Shown here one piece after another: positions 28,375 to 36,379 of a stretch of DNA of 64,000 bases. Position 1 is the stretch's first letter. Each line of letters opens with the position of its first letter. The position numbers were made by a program, and so were the translations under genes. This DNA comes from Nakamurella multipartita DSM 44233. GTDB lineage: Bacteria > Actinomycetota > Actinomycetes > Mycobacteriales > Nakamurellaceae. The stretch covers positions 2,170,001 through 2,234,000 of the forward strand of contig NC_013235.1 in NCBI RefSeq assembly GCF_000024365.1, read 5' to 3'. The notes under the pieces were generated by a model. The model was not told the DNA's origin. It worked only from the letters and a program-made list of their open reading frames with translations, and searched no databases.

Positions 28375-29595
28375 TCAGCCGGTCGTGCCGACGGCGCTGT
28401 GGGCCAGGAAGAACCGGGTCATCGCCGCCGACGCGCTCGGCCCCTGGGGGTCGGTGTAGCTGCCGGCCGAGTGACCGCCGAACCAGGCGTGGCCGCCCCC
28501 GTCGACGATCCACGACTCGGCCACCACGATCCCGTCGGCGTCGGTGTGCACCGTCCGGGTGTGCGGGCGGCCTCCGCCGTCGGCCACCCGGGTGCTGACC
28601 GACCGCACCCGGCCGGTGCCGGGAGCCGCCAACCGGGCCCCGATGATCTTCTCGGCGTTGACCGGAGCAACGGTGCCGTCCCCGGCCCCATGGAACACGA
28701 TCACCGGAACCGGCCCGCTGCTGACCGGGGAGCCCCCGGACTGCATGGCACCGAATGCCCCGGGGATGTCGGTCGCGGCCCGGTAGCCGAGCCCGGAATG
28801 GATGCCGGCCGCCGCGAACAGGGTGGGATAGGTGGCGGCCATCACCGAGGCCATCGCGCCGCCGGCGGACAACCCGGCGACGTAGACCCGCCCCCGGTCG
28901 ACGCCGTGCTCGGCGATGATCTGCTCGGTGAGGCCGGCGATGATCGCCGGCTCGCCCGAACCGGCCTGCTGATCCTCGGGGCGGAACCAGTTCCAGTACC
29001 CGCTGTGGTTGGCCGCGCGGGACTGCTCCGGGTAGGCAACCAGGAAGGTGTGCTCCTCGGCCTGGTGGTTCATGCCGGTGCCGGCCGCGAAATCGGTCGC
29101 ATTCTGGGTGCCGCCGTGCAGCATCACGACCAACGGGACCGACTGGCCGGTGTAACCGGTGGGGATGTACAGGTCGTAGTTCCGCGCACCGGCCGGACCG
29201 GTGTAGGTCAGGTGCCGGATCTCGCCGCCGGCCGCGGACGCGGCGGCCGCTGCGGCCGGATTGGCGCCCGACCCGGGCAGGGACCCCAGGCCACCGGGCA
29301 GGGAGCTGAGCCCGCCGGGCAGCTGCCCGGACAGGTTCAGGTTGAGCCCGGCCGGCAAGGACGAGAGCAATTCGGTCACGTCCAGCGGCGGCCCGGTCGG
29401 CAACGTGCCGGTTCCCGATTCCGACCTCGGCAGCCCGGACCCCGAGCTAATGCCCATCCGAGCCAGGATGCCGGTCGGATCGGGCAGCGACGGCGCGCTC
29501 CCGCCTTCGGGCGGACGGTGGGCGGAGACGGTGGCGGCGTTGTCCCGGATGAGGCGCATGGCGCGGTCCAGGGTGGCGGTCATGTTTTTGGGCAT
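28375..29595 (-). CDS. PHB-depolymerase-family esterase (second copy)
   Basis: 406 residues from ATG 29595, with AGGAG ten bases upstream. It is a close paralogue of the 23267 gene: [20 protein letters not shown], nucleophile elbow [26 protein letters not shown] and GGGHAWFGG. It differs by a 130-residue N-terminal extension, first helical ([20 protein letters not shown]) and then Gly/Leu/Pro-rich ([19 protein letters not shown]). The extension could be a granule-binding or linker segment. No signal peptide. The ribbon-helix-helix regulator gene lies just upstream on the same strand, so they may form one operon. Confidence 0.87.
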   Translation of the reverse strand: MPKNMTATLDRAMRLIRDNAATVSAHRPPEGGSAPSLPDPTGILARMGISSGSGLPRSESGTGTLPTGPPLDVTELLSSLPAGLNLNLSGQLPGGLSSLPGGLGSLPGSGANPAAAAAASAAGGEIRHLTYTGPAGARNYDLYIPTGYTGQSVPLVVMLHGGTQNATDFAAGTGMNHQAEEHTFLVAYPEQSRAANHSGYWNWFRPEDQQAGSGEPAIIAGLTEQIIAEHGVDRGRVYVAGLSAGGAMASVMAATYPTLFAAAGIHSGLGYRAATDIPGAFGAMQSGGSPVSSGPVPVIVFHGAGDGTVAPVNAEKIIGARLAAPGTGRVRSVSTRVADGGGRPHTRTVHTDADGIVVAESWIVDGGGHAWFGGHSAGSYTDPQGPSASAAMTRFFLAHSAVGTTG

Positions 29596-29688
29596 GGCAG
29601 TAGAACTCCTGTCGTGATGGTGAATCGGTCGACCCCGATGGTCGGCCGGACGTGGTGATCCGTGCGGGCGAACGCCGCGAACTGATGC

Positions 29689-30084
29689 TCAGACGGTGCG
29701 GGAAGCCAAGGCGGCCTTGACTTCCCGGGACGCGCGGAACGCGCCCAGGACTTCCACGGATTCGATGGTGGCCAGGGCCAGTTCGGGGGAGACATCGTTG
29801 GCGATGCTGCCCAGACCCAGCACCCGCAGGTGCACGGTCTTTCCCTGCGCGCGGAGCTGTTCGAGCTGGGCGCGGGTGTATTGCACCGACCCCAGTTCGA
29901 GCGTGCGCCGGGCGACGGTGTCCTTGACCGCACCCGACCGGGTTTCCAGTTGCCGGCGAATGGCCGATCGGATGAAATCGGTGCGGTTGGCGTAAAACCC
30001 TTCGCCCACCAGCAGGTCGATCTCGCCGAGATCGACCAACCCCAGATTGATGGTGATCTTTTCCGTCTTTTCGATCTCGGCCAT
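29689..30084 (-). CDS. Ribbon-helix-helix (CopG-type) regulator
   Basis: ATG 30084 follows GAAGGAGAGGTGCTCGG; 131 residues. The N-terminal ribbon-helix-helix is EKITINLGLVDLGEIDLLVG, then FYANRTDFIRSAIRRQLE. The rest (SVQYTRAQLEQLRAQGKTVH and SPELALATIESVEVLGAFRA) may bind an effector or oligomerise. It lies 93 bases upstream of the depolymerase gene, and a symmetric four-half-site array lies directly upstream of its own start. Autoregulation and control of the esterase are inferred. Confidence 0.85.
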   Translation of the reverse strand: MAEIEKTEKITINLGLVDLGEIDLLVGEGFYANRTDFIRSAIRRQLETRSGAVKDTVARRTLELGSVQYTRAQLEQLRAQGKTVHLRVLGLGSIANDVSPELALATIESVEVLGAFRASREVKAALASRTV

Positions 30085-30107
30085 CCGAGCACCTCTCCTT
30101 CGCCGGT

Positions 30108-30153
30108 CCCACCATCCTAGCACCATCTCAGAGGATGGTGTCTGGATGGTGGG
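30108..30153. promoter_or_regulatory. Four-half-site operator of the ribbon-helix-helix regulator
   Basis: CACCATCC (30110-30117), CACCATCT (30121-30128), AGGATGGTG (30132-30140) and GGATGGTG (30144-30151) form one symmetric array. Half-sites on each side are 11 bases apart, one helical turn, and the outer pair extends to CCCACCATCC/GGATGGTGGG. Ribbon-helix-helix dimers bind such short repeats side by side. It ends about 24 bases from the regulator start codon. Confidence 0.8.
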
Positions 30154-30612
30154 AGAAAGATGGCCACGGGGAGTGGTGCGGGTCCGGCCCGTCACCCTTG
30201 ACGGCATCGTCATCTGGGTGTTGAGTCGGGGCTGCTGGACTCAACAGCCGGTTGGGACCGGTGGAGCCGCCACGAAAGCCGCCCATCGAGAGATCTGTTC
30301 TCACCGCCCAGAAATCCGCGCAGTGTCAATGTCCCGCCGGACGCGACCAGGTGCCCTCACCGGTGTCGGGGTCCGTGCGTCCGGTGGTGATCGCCAGACC
30401 CAGGCTTCACGACCGCTCGCGTTGCGGGTCGCTGTGGCCGTCCGCGTCCCGGAGTCTCGTCGGGGGATTCCGGTGGTGGTCGGGAGCTGTGGGCCGCCGG
30501 CGACATGGAACGGCGATGGGTCGTAGGGGTGACGACTGCGTGGGGGGGGCCGCCCGTGCGTCCCGTTGGGTCGGGGGGATTGGCGGCGCGTTCGCGCGCG
30601 AGGGAGAGTGTG
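30154..30612. other. Intergenic stretch
   Basis: About 460 bases upstream of the receiver-only regulator. Short frames on both strands lack ribosome sites and do not resemble proteins. It may contain decayed coding sequence but I could not identify any. Confidence 0.4.
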
Positions 30613-31023
30613 GTGCTCACAGTGTTTCTGGTCGACGTCCACGAGGCCGTCCGGCGCGCCGTCGCCGAGCTGCTGGACGAGGAAGAGGACCTGAGGGTGG
30701 TCGGTGAGGCCGGGTCGGTGGCCGAGGCCTTGACCCGGATCCCGGTGCTCGAACCGGATATCGCCGTGCTCGACCTGCGGTTGCCCGACGGCAACGGCAT
30801 CGAGCTGTGTCGCGAACTCCGGTCCCGAATGCCGCACCTCGCCTGCGTGATGCTGACCTCCTGCGCCGATCAGCAGGCGATCCGCGAGGCGACCCTGGCC
30901 GGGGCCGACGGGTACGTCATCAAGGACGTCCGTGGGGTGGAGTTGGCATGGTCCCTGCGCATGGTGGCCGCCGGACGGACCCGGCCGGCGCCCGCCGGGG
31001 TGCTGGCCGAGCGATCGTCATGA
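30613..31023 (+). CDS. Receiver-only DevR paralogue, lacking the DNA-binding domain
   Basis: 136 residues from GTG 30613 with AGGGAGAGTG upstream. Over about 115 residues it closely matches the DevR-like regulator at 41079: LTVFLVDVHEAVRRAVAELL, phosphoacceptor Asp in AVLDLRLPDGNG, switch residue in MLTSCAD and Lys in YVIKDVRG. Two differences matter. The acidic pair DD is DV, which should weaken Mg binding and phosphorylation, and the LuxR-type helix-turn-helix is absent. The gene runs six bases into the convergent TetR gene, which suggests a truncated duplicate. It may be a decoy or a remnant. Confidence 0.75.
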   Translation: MLTVFLVDVHEAVRRAVAELLDEEEDLRVVGEAGSVAEALTRIPVLEPDIAVLDLRLPDGNGIELCRELRSRMPHLACVMLTSCADQQAIREATLAGADGYVIKDVRGVELAWSLRMVAAGRTRPAPAGVLAERSS

Positions 31024-31626
31024 CCGCCGGCGGGTGCCCGAGCGGTCGTCGTCGCCGGGTTGGTCGGGGGACAGTCCGTCGAAAACGACGGCGATGAGCC
31101 GGCGGCTCTGCTCGGCGCGACCCGGACCCGGTGGGATCCGCCACAGGAATCCCATCAGCAGCAGGACGTCCCCGGGGTCCAGCCCTGCGCGCACCTCGCC
31201 GCTGCGCTCGGCGGCCCGCAGGAGTTGGCCGATCGCCGCGGTGACCGGCTCGTAGGTCTCGTTGATCGCTTCCTGGGCGGCCGCGGTGTGCAGGGCCTCG
31301 CCGAGGCCGTGCTTGACCCGGATGTAACCGGCCAGGTCCTCGAACCAGCGCTCGAAGGCCTGCCGGGGCGGCAGGGTGGCCAGCCGGTCGGCGACCGAAT
31401 CCACCAACCGCTGCACGTCGTGCCGGTAGGCGGCCAGTAGCAGGTCCTCCCGGGTGGGGAAGTGCCGGTACAGGGTGCCGGCGCCGACGCCGGCCCGCTT
31501 GGCGATCTCGTTCATCGACGCGTTCGGGTTGTCCGCCAGCAGGTCGTGGGCGGCGTCCAGGATCACCGCTCGGTTACGCGCCGCCGCGGCTCGCTGGGTG
31601 CCGTACCGCACCTCGTCCTGGGTCAC
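31018..31626 (-). CDS. TetR-family transcriptional regulator
   Basis: 202 residues. The helix-turn-helix is at 15-60: AVILDAAHDLLADNPNASMN, EIAKRAGVGAGTLYRHFPTR, EDLLLAAY. The C-terminal ligand domain (FERWFEDLAGYIRVKHGLGE, LLRAAERSGEVRAGLDPGDV) is of the SbtR-like type. It is divergent from the aldo-keto reductase gene, and the 116 bases between them hold two identical palindromes. It should repress both genes until a ligand binds. Confidence 0.93.
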   Translation of the reverse strand: MTQDEVRYGTQRAAAARNRAVILDAAHDLLADNPNASMNEIAKRAGVGAGTLYRHFPTREDLLLAAYRHDVQRLVDSVADRLATLPPRQAFERWFEDLAGYIRVKHGLGEALHTAAAQEAINETYEPVTAAIGQLLRAAERSGEVRAGLDPGDVLLLMGFLWRIPPGPGRAEQSRRLIAVVFDGLSPDQPGDDDRSGTRRRS

Positions 31627-31670
31627 CGCGACCTCCCTCGGCCCTCGACTGTTCCGGGCGCGTTGACGTC

Positions 31671-31714
31671 CGGAGAGTTCTCCGCTAGTTTCGGCGATGG
31701 CGGAGAGTTCTCCG
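31671..31714. promoter_or_regulatory. Paired TetR operators
   Basis: CGGAGAGTTCTCCG occurs twice, at 31671-31684 and 31701-31714, exactly 30 bases apart (close to three helical turns). Each has six-base arms CGGAGA/TCTCCG around GT. They lie between the divergent TetR and aldo-keto reductase genes and are its most likely binding sites. Confidence 0.85.
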
Positions 31715-31742
31715 CAATTCGGAGCCTAGCAGGGAGACGGCC

Positions 31743-32792
31743 ATGGACTACGTCAAGCTCGGAACCACCGGATTGGACGTCTCGCCGATTGCGATCGGTG
31801 CGATGACCTACGGCGACCCCGGCCGTGGGCACCCGGTCTGGTCGCTGGACGAGGAACGCAGCCGCCCACTGATCAAGCACGCGCTGGAAGCCGGCATCAC
31901 GTTCTTCGACACGGCCAACATGTACTCCCAGGGTTCGAGCGAGGAGATCCTCGGGCGCGCGCTGCGCGATTTCGCCGACCGCGACGAGGTGGTCATCGCG
32001 ACCAAACTGCGGCACCCGATGCGCTCGGGGCCGAACGGAAAGGGACTGTCCCGCAAGGCGATCATGATCGAGGTCGAGCACTCGCTGCGCCGGCTGGGCA
32101 CCGACTACATCGACCTGTACCAGATCCACCGCAACGATCACCGCACGCCGCTGACCGAAACCCTGGAAGCCCTGCACGATCTGGTGAAGGCGGGCAAGGT
32201 CCGGTACCTGGGCGCCTCCTCGATGCCGGCCTGGGAGTTCGCCAAGGCGTTGCACACGCAACAGGCGCACGGCTGGGCGCGGTTCGTCACCATGCAGGAC
32301 CACTACAACCTGCTGCATCGCGAGGAGGAACGGGAGATGATCCCGCTCTGCCTGGACGAGGGGGTCGGCACCATCGTGTGGAGCCCGCTGGCCCGGGGGC
32401 GGCTGGCCCGGCCGTGGGCGCAGGCCAAGTCCACCGACCGCGGTCGCAGCGACCCGTTCGCCGACCTGCTCTACCTTCCCCAGAACGAGGCCTCCGACCG
32501 GGCCACCATCGACGCCGTCGGCCGGGTCGCGCAGGCCCGTGGGATCAGCCGGGCCCAGGTCGCGCTCGCCTGGCTGCACGCCCAACCGGTGGTCACCGCA
32601 CCGCTGGTCGGGGCCAGCAGCATCGGCCAGATCGACGAGGCCGTCGCCTCCCTGCAGATCGAGCTGGAGGCCGGCGAGCTGCGGGAACTGCAGGCGCACT
32701 ACACGCCTCGGCACGACTTCCAGGGCATCTCCGAGGACGCCGAGCTGCAGGCCATCATGGAGCGGATGCCTCAGTTCACCACCGCGCGCTGA
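31743..32792 (+). CDS. Aldo/keto reductase
   Basis: 349 residues, start ATG 31743 after CAGGGAGACGGCC. TIM-barrel family signs: ITFFDTANMYSQGSSEEILG (Asp and Tyr of the tetrad), VVIATKLRHP (Lys), DYIDLYQIHRNDH (His), and the NADPH-binding end with SPLARGRLARPWA and VAPLVGASSIGQIDE-like segments. It belongs to the YajO/Tas-like group and reduces aldehydes or ketones using NADPH. It is probably induced through the neighbouring TetR regulator. Confidence 0.93.
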   Translation: MDYVKLGTTGLDVSPIAIGAMTYGDPGRGHPVWSLDEERSRPLIKHALEAGITFFDTANMYSQGSSEEILGRALRDFADRDEVVIATKLRHPMRSGPNGKGLSRKAIMIEVEHSLRRLGTDYIDLYQIHRNDHRTPLTETLEALHDLVKAGKVRYLGASSMPAWEFAKALHTQQAHGWARFVTMQDHYNLLHREEEREMIPLCLDEGVGTIVWSPLARGRLARPWAQAKSTDRGRSDPFADLLYLPQNEASDRATIDAVGRVAQARGISRAQVALAWLHAQPVVTAPLVGASSIGQIDEAVASLQIELEAGELRELQAHYTPRHDFQGISEDAELQAIMERMPQFTTAR

Positions 32793-32813
32793 TCCCCGTC
32801 GGCCGGTCCCGGC

Positions 32814-33755
32814 CTACTCCGGGACGGCGGTGTCGGAAACTGCGGTGTCGGAAACTGCGGTGTCGGAAACTTCGGTGTCGGAAACTGCGGTGTCGGGGAG
32901 CACGGTGCTGGCGTCCCAGCTGAGCAGGATCCGCAGCTTCTCGTCGGCCGGGGAACCGGCGGCCGCCGTGTACAGGGTGAGGGTCTGGCCGCCGGACCGC
33001 GGGATGTCCAGCGACTCGTAGCGAAGGTCCAGCACACCGACCGCCTCATGGAAGATCCGTTTGGGTCCGTGGCTGTGCTGGTGCAGCCGGTAGTCCGCCC
33101 ACCAGGCCGCGAACTGCGGTGAGGCGACCGACAATTCGCCGACCAGCCGCTCGAGTTGCTCGTCCGGCCGGCCCGGCTCCCGGGCCGCTCGCAGCGATGC
33201 CACCGTCATCGAGGCCACCTCTTCCCAATCGGGATACCGGGTACGGGTGCTGAGATCCAGGAACAGCCAGCGCAGGATGTTGCGATCCCGTGCGGGCATC
33301 GCGGGGAAATCGGCCAGCAGCACCGAACCGGCGCGGTTGATGGCCAGCACGTCCATCCGCCGGTTCTGGACCATGGCCGGGATCGGGTCCAGCGCGGCGA
33401 CCAGCTCGCGCAGCCCCGCGCGGAGACCGGGTCGGGACGAGGGCTGGCCGGCGGGAGCGGTCGTCGGGCGGCGGGCCTGCCCGGCCACCAGGGCCCGCAG
33501 GTGCCGACGTTCCAGTTCGTCCAGCCGCAGTGCGCCCTCGATGGCGGACAGGACCTGATCGGACACGGCGCCGACTCGTCCCTGCTCCAGTCGGGCGTAG
33601 TAGTCCACGCTCACCCCGGCCAGCGCGGCCACCTCCTCCCGGCGCAGGCCGCGCCGGCGGCGGGTGGTGGAGGAGGGCGGCAGGCCCAGCTCGGCCGGGT
33701 CGAGGCGGGCCCGCCGCGACACCAGGAACTCGCGCAGGTTGCCGTCCGTGGTCAC
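32814..33755 (-). CDS. XRE-type regulator with MmyB-like ligand domain
   Basis: GTG 33755 gives 313 residues starting TTDGNLREFLVSRRARLDPA. The helix-turn-helix (RRRGLRREEVAALAGVSVDY, YARLEQGR) is at 35-60, and the MmyB-like domain covers about 110-280 (AMVQNRRMDVLAINRAG, NILRWLFLDL, HSHGPKRIFHEAVGVLDLRY). The last 25 residues are repeats of VSDTA encoded by a 15-base tandem repeat. In this family the regulator often controls an adjacent short-chain dehydrogenase, and here one is divergent. Confidence 0.92.
   Translation of the reverse strand: MTTDGNLREFLVSRRARLDPAELGLPPSSTTRRRRGLRREEVAALAGVSVDYYARLEQGRVGAVSDQVLSAIEGALRLDELERRHLRALVAGQARRPTTAPAGQPSSRPGLRAGLRELVAALDPIPAMVQNRRMDVLAINRAGSVLLADFPAMPARDRNILRWLFLDLSTRTRYPDWEEVASMTVASLRAAREPGRPDEQLERLVGELSVASPQFAAWWADYRLHQHSHGPKRIFHEAVGVLDLRYESLDIPRSGGQTLTLYTAAAGSPADEKLRILLSWDASTVLPDTAVSDTEVSDTAVSDTAVSDTAVPE
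32826..32897. repeat. 15-base tandem repeat at the 3' end of the MmyB-type regulator gene
   Basis: The unit TGCGGTGTCGGAAAC is repeated about 4.8 times (units at 32826, 32841, 32856, 32871 and a partial at 32886), with few differences. Being a multiple of three, copy-number change would lengthen or shorten the VSDTA tail without breaking the frame. Confidence 0.9.
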
Positions 33756-33920
33756 CGGTCCATTGTCCGGCGCAACCGGCCCGCCGCGGCGCGGCCCCCG
33801 CGGTGCTCTCATGGAGCTCGATCGAGCGTCGGCGCGCACCGCGGCGGCCGGCCCGGTCGAGGCCCCTGCCTGTCCGACCACCCAGCCATCCCCGATAACA
33901 CTCACCGACGAAGGAAGATC

Positions 33921-34760
33921 ATGAGCAAAACGTGGTTCATCACCGGCGCCAACCGCGGTTTCGGCCAGGAGATCGCGCGCACCGCCCTGCAGGCCGGCGA
34001 CCGCGTGGTGGCCACCGCCCGGCAGCCGGAGCAGATTCGGGCCGCTCTGTCCGGGGACGAGGACCAGTTGCTGGCCGTCCACCTCGACGTGACCGACCCG
34101 GCCAGCATCCAGGCCGCGGTCGGGGCGGCGGTCGACCGCTTCGGGCGGATCGACGTGCTGATCAACAACGCCGGCTACGGGCAGCTCGGGGTGTTCGAGG
34201 AGATCACGCCCGAGCAGATCGAGCGGCAGTTCGCGACCAACGTGTTCGGCGTCTTCGACGTCACCCGGGCGGTGCTGCCGACCCTGCGCCGGCAACGTTC
34301 CGGGCACATCGTCACCATCGCCTCCATCTCCGGCATCGTCGGCGGCGCCGGGTCGACCATCTACGGGGCCAGCAAGTTCGCGGTGACCGGCTGGTCCGAG
34401 GGCCTCGCCGAGGAACTCCAGCCGTTCGGGATCAGGGTGACCGTGGTGCACCCGGGCATGTTCCGCACGGACTTCCTGGACCCCAGCTCGGTCAGCCACG
34501 GCGCGCAGTCCATCGAGGACTACCGCGCCGGGGCCGACGACCGGCGGGCGTGGCTGGATCGGATGAATCACGCCCAACTGGGCGATCCGGCCAGGTTCGG
34601 GCCGGCGATCGCGCACCTGGTCGCCCTGGCCGATCCGCCCGTGCGGGTGGGTCTGGGCAGCGATGCGATTGCCGCCTTCACCGAACGGGCCGACCAGCTC
34701 ACCGGCAGCGTGACCGAGTACGGCGAGCTGACCCGGTCCACCGACCTGGCCCCGGCCTGA
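33921..34760 (+). CDS. Short-chain dehydrogenase/reductase
   Basis: 279 residues, start ATG 33921 after AAGGAAGATC. Classical SDR: nucleotide motif TGANRGFG near residue 8, LDVTDP, NNAGYG near 89, catalytic Ser in IASISG and YGASK near 153-157, then HPGMFRTDFL. No signal peptide. Substrate unknown; NADP-type preference is suggested by basic residues after the second strand (VATARQPEQ). It is divergent from the MmyB-type regulator, which probably represses it. Confidence 0.93.
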   Translation: MSKTWFITGANRGFGQEIARTALQAGDRVVATARQPEQIRAALSGDEDQLLAVHLDVTDPASIQAAVGAAVDRFGRIDVLINNAGYGQLGVFEEITPEQIERQFATNVFGVFDVTRAVLPTLRRQRSGHIVTIASISGIVGGAGSTIYGASKFAVTGWSEGLAEELQPFGIRVTVVHPGMFRTDFLDPSSVSHGAQSIEDYRAGADDRRAWLDRMNHAQLGDPARFGPAIAHLVALADPPVRVGLGSDAIAAFTERADQLTGSVTEYGELTRSTDLAPA

Positions 34761-34780
34761 CCGGATCACCGGGTCCGGTC
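34759..34780. terminator. Hairpin between SDR and Rv1733c-like genes
   Basis: GACCGGA and TCCGGTC form a seven-pair stem around TCACCGGG, beginning in the SDR stop codon and lying between converging genes. No T run. Confidence 0.5.
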
Positions 34781-34811
34781 GAGATCGATCCGCAGCCGGC
34801 CGATGTCGCCG

Positions 34812-35414
34812 TCACTGCGGGCTGAGGCCGGCCTCCAAGTTCGTCCAGCCCTGCTCCCAGAGCTGGGCCCGGTGGCGGTTCAACACCACCCGGGCGGTCC
34901 ACCACACCCCGGCGAACACCACGCCCAGGCCGACCCAGCCACCCAGCGCGGCCAGCACCACGAGCCCGGCCGCCACCTGCGTGGTCATCGGCCGATCGAC
35001 CACGGCGCCGGCCGGGTCCAGCCAGATCGTGACGCGCTGACCGGCCCGAGCCCCGGCCGGCACGGTCACCATCCCGTGAGCCGACTGCCCGTCCCGCCCG
35101 AGCCAGATCGCCGGCGCCGTGGGCGATGTGAGGGACGGGGCGTGGGCGTCGCCGGCGGTCAGCGGCGGCGCGTCGGCCTGGAGCACGGCAACGACGGCCA
35201 CGTCGGCGGACTGGTCGGCGGCCACCCGGGCGTCGACGCTGGTCCACTCCGCGCTGGCCACCGTCGCGATGACCGGCACGCTGAGCAACCAGATCAGGGT
35301 CAGTCCGATGATCAACAGGGCCTCGGCCCGGTCGGCGCCGCGGGCCACCGGGTTGCCCCAGACCCGCAGCGCCAGCGGCCACCGATTGGCCGGACGACCC
35401 GCACGATCACCCAT
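34812..35414 (-). CDS. Rv1733c-like membrane protein (dormancy-regulon type)
   Basis: ATG 35414 follows TGGGAGTGGTC; 200 residues. Two membrane helices, ALLIIGLTLIWLLSVPVIAT near 30-60 and AAGLVVLAALGGWVGLGVVF near 155-175, enclose an outer loop of about 95 residues containing VTIWLDPAGAVVDRPMTT. The conserved start (NRWPLALRVWGNPVARGADR) and this loop match the mycobacterial Rv1733c group, a DosR-controlled antigen of unknown function. A DosR-like box lies 101-114 bases upstream of the start. A longer frame to 35483 is less likely. Confidence 0.85.
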   Translation of the reverse strand: MGDRAGRPANRWPLALRVWGNPVARGADRAEALLIIGLTLIWLLSVPVIATVASAEWTSVDARVAADQSADVAVVAVLQADAPPLTAGDAHAPSLTSPTAPAIWLGRDGQSAHGMVTVPAGARAGQRVTIWLDPAGAVVDRPMTTQVAAGLVVLAALGGWVGLGVVFAGVWWTARVVLNRHRAQLWEQGWTNLEAGLSPQ

Positions 35415-35514
35415 GACCACTCCCAGGATGTGTTCCGGCCAACCCCGACGCGCGCTCGCTTCGCGATACCGCCTCATCAGCAACGACTCTCGTCGTCGCC
35501 GGGGATGGGAACCA

Positions 35515-35528
35515 GGGGCGAAGGTCCC
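35515..35528 (-). promoter_or_regulatory. DosR/DevR-like box upstream of the Rv1733c-like gene
   Basis: The minus strand reads GGGACCTTCGCCCC, one difference from the DosR core GGGACTTTNGNCCC. It lies in the 133-base gap upstream of the Rv1733c-like gene. Orientation and distance match box positions upstream of other genes in this block. Confidence 0.68.
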
Positions 35529-35547
35529 GCCGGTGCGGCACCGACGA

Positions 35548-36237
35548 TCAGGCCGACACCGTCACCTGCAGCACCGTGGTGGTAGGCCGCCGGCTCGTGT
35601 CGATCAGCATCACGGTCGGGGCCGCCACCAGCCAGATCACCGGCACCAGGTAGAAGACGTAGCTGAGCCAGCCCTGCGGGGCCAGCGCGCCGGTCGGGTC
35701 GATCAGGGCCAGCACCAGACCCACGGTGCACCCCGCCGACACGGCCGCCACCCAGCCCAGCCATGCGGGAAATGCGCTGTCCCGCAACGACACCACGGCC
35801 ACCGCCGCGTACATCACGGCCATCGGCAGGCCGGCCACCGTGAGCGTCACGTAGCCCAGGTCGACGGCCATCGCCGCAGTGGCCGGCTCGATCCAGCTCC
35901 GATCGGGCAGGGTCAGCGCGAGCTGCGGCCCCAGAGCCAGCAGGGTGAGCCCGCAGCCCACCATGCCGGCCGTGAAGGCGATCATGCTGACCCGGCCGCC
36001 GACCTCGGCCCGCAGCAGCCAGGTGCGCAAGCTGCCCAGGAACCACAGCAGGAATCCGGAACTGATGGCGAACAGCAGGGACTGACCCAGGACGGCCGCA
36101 TGATTTTCGGTCAGGAACGTGGGCAGGTCGGCCGGGTTCGCAGGCCAGGGTCTCTCCAGCAGCGCCGCGCCCAGGCCGCACAGCACGGCCGCGTAACCGG
36201 TTGCGATGGCGAGTCGTTGATGCAGCAGAGCAGTCAC
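35548..36237 (-). CDS. Seven-span membrane protein, function unknown
   Basis: GTG 36237 follows TGAGGTGATCGCC; 229 residues with about seven hydrophobic helices, for example LAIATGYAAVLCGLGAALLE, SLLFAISSGFLLWFLGSLRT, GMVGCGLTLLALGPQLALTL and WLSYVFYLVPVIWLVAAPTV. No motif of a known transporter is seen. The gene is on the same strand as the Rv1733c-like gene but separated by 133 bases with its own DosR-like box upstream (36334-36347), so hypoxic induction is inferred. An upstream start at 36306 is possible but would place the box inside the gap less well. Confidence 0.7.
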   Translation of the reverse strand: MTALLHQRLAIATGYAAVLCGLGAALLERPWPANPADLPTFLTENHAAVLGQSLLFAISSGFLLWFLGSLRTWLLRAEVGGRVSMIAFTAGMVGCGLTLLALGPQLALTLPDRSWIEPATAAMAVDLGYVTLTVAGLPMAVMYAAVAVVSLRDSAFPAWLGWVAAVSAGCTVGLVLALIDPTGALAPQGWLSYVFYLVPVIWLVAAPTVMLIDTSRRPTTTVLQVTVSA

Positions 36238-36333
36238 GGCGATCACCTCATCAGGCCAGGGTGCCGCGAGGCCGGCGCCGGCCACCGCGGCCAGGGACCC
36301 TTCCACTGAACGCCCACCGGCGCGGTCCGGTCA

Positions 36334-36347
36334 GAGGCCAAGGTCCC
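36334..36347 (-). promoter_or_regulatory. DosR/DevR-like box upstream of the seven-span membrane protein
   Basis: The minus strand reads GGGACCTTGGCCTC, two differences from GGGACTTTNGNCCC, preceded by another G. It lies 97-110 bases upstream of GTG 36237, in the gap after the hydrolase gene. Confidence 0.6.
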
Positions 36348-36379
36348 CGATCCGGCCGTCCGTGGTCGCCTCTCATCAG

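Noticed and set aside
28190..28459. Short ORF with a fair ribosome site
   Set aside because: It runs into the antisense of the second depolymerase and has no protein-like composition after the first 30 codons.
30613..31023. Full-length second devR
   Set aside because: The helix-turn-helix domain is absent in all frames before and within the TetR gene, so it is a receiver-only protein.
32826..32897. Possible CRISPR array
   Set aside because: Units are contiguous 15-base copies inside a coding frame with no spacers; no cas genes are visible anywhere in the window.
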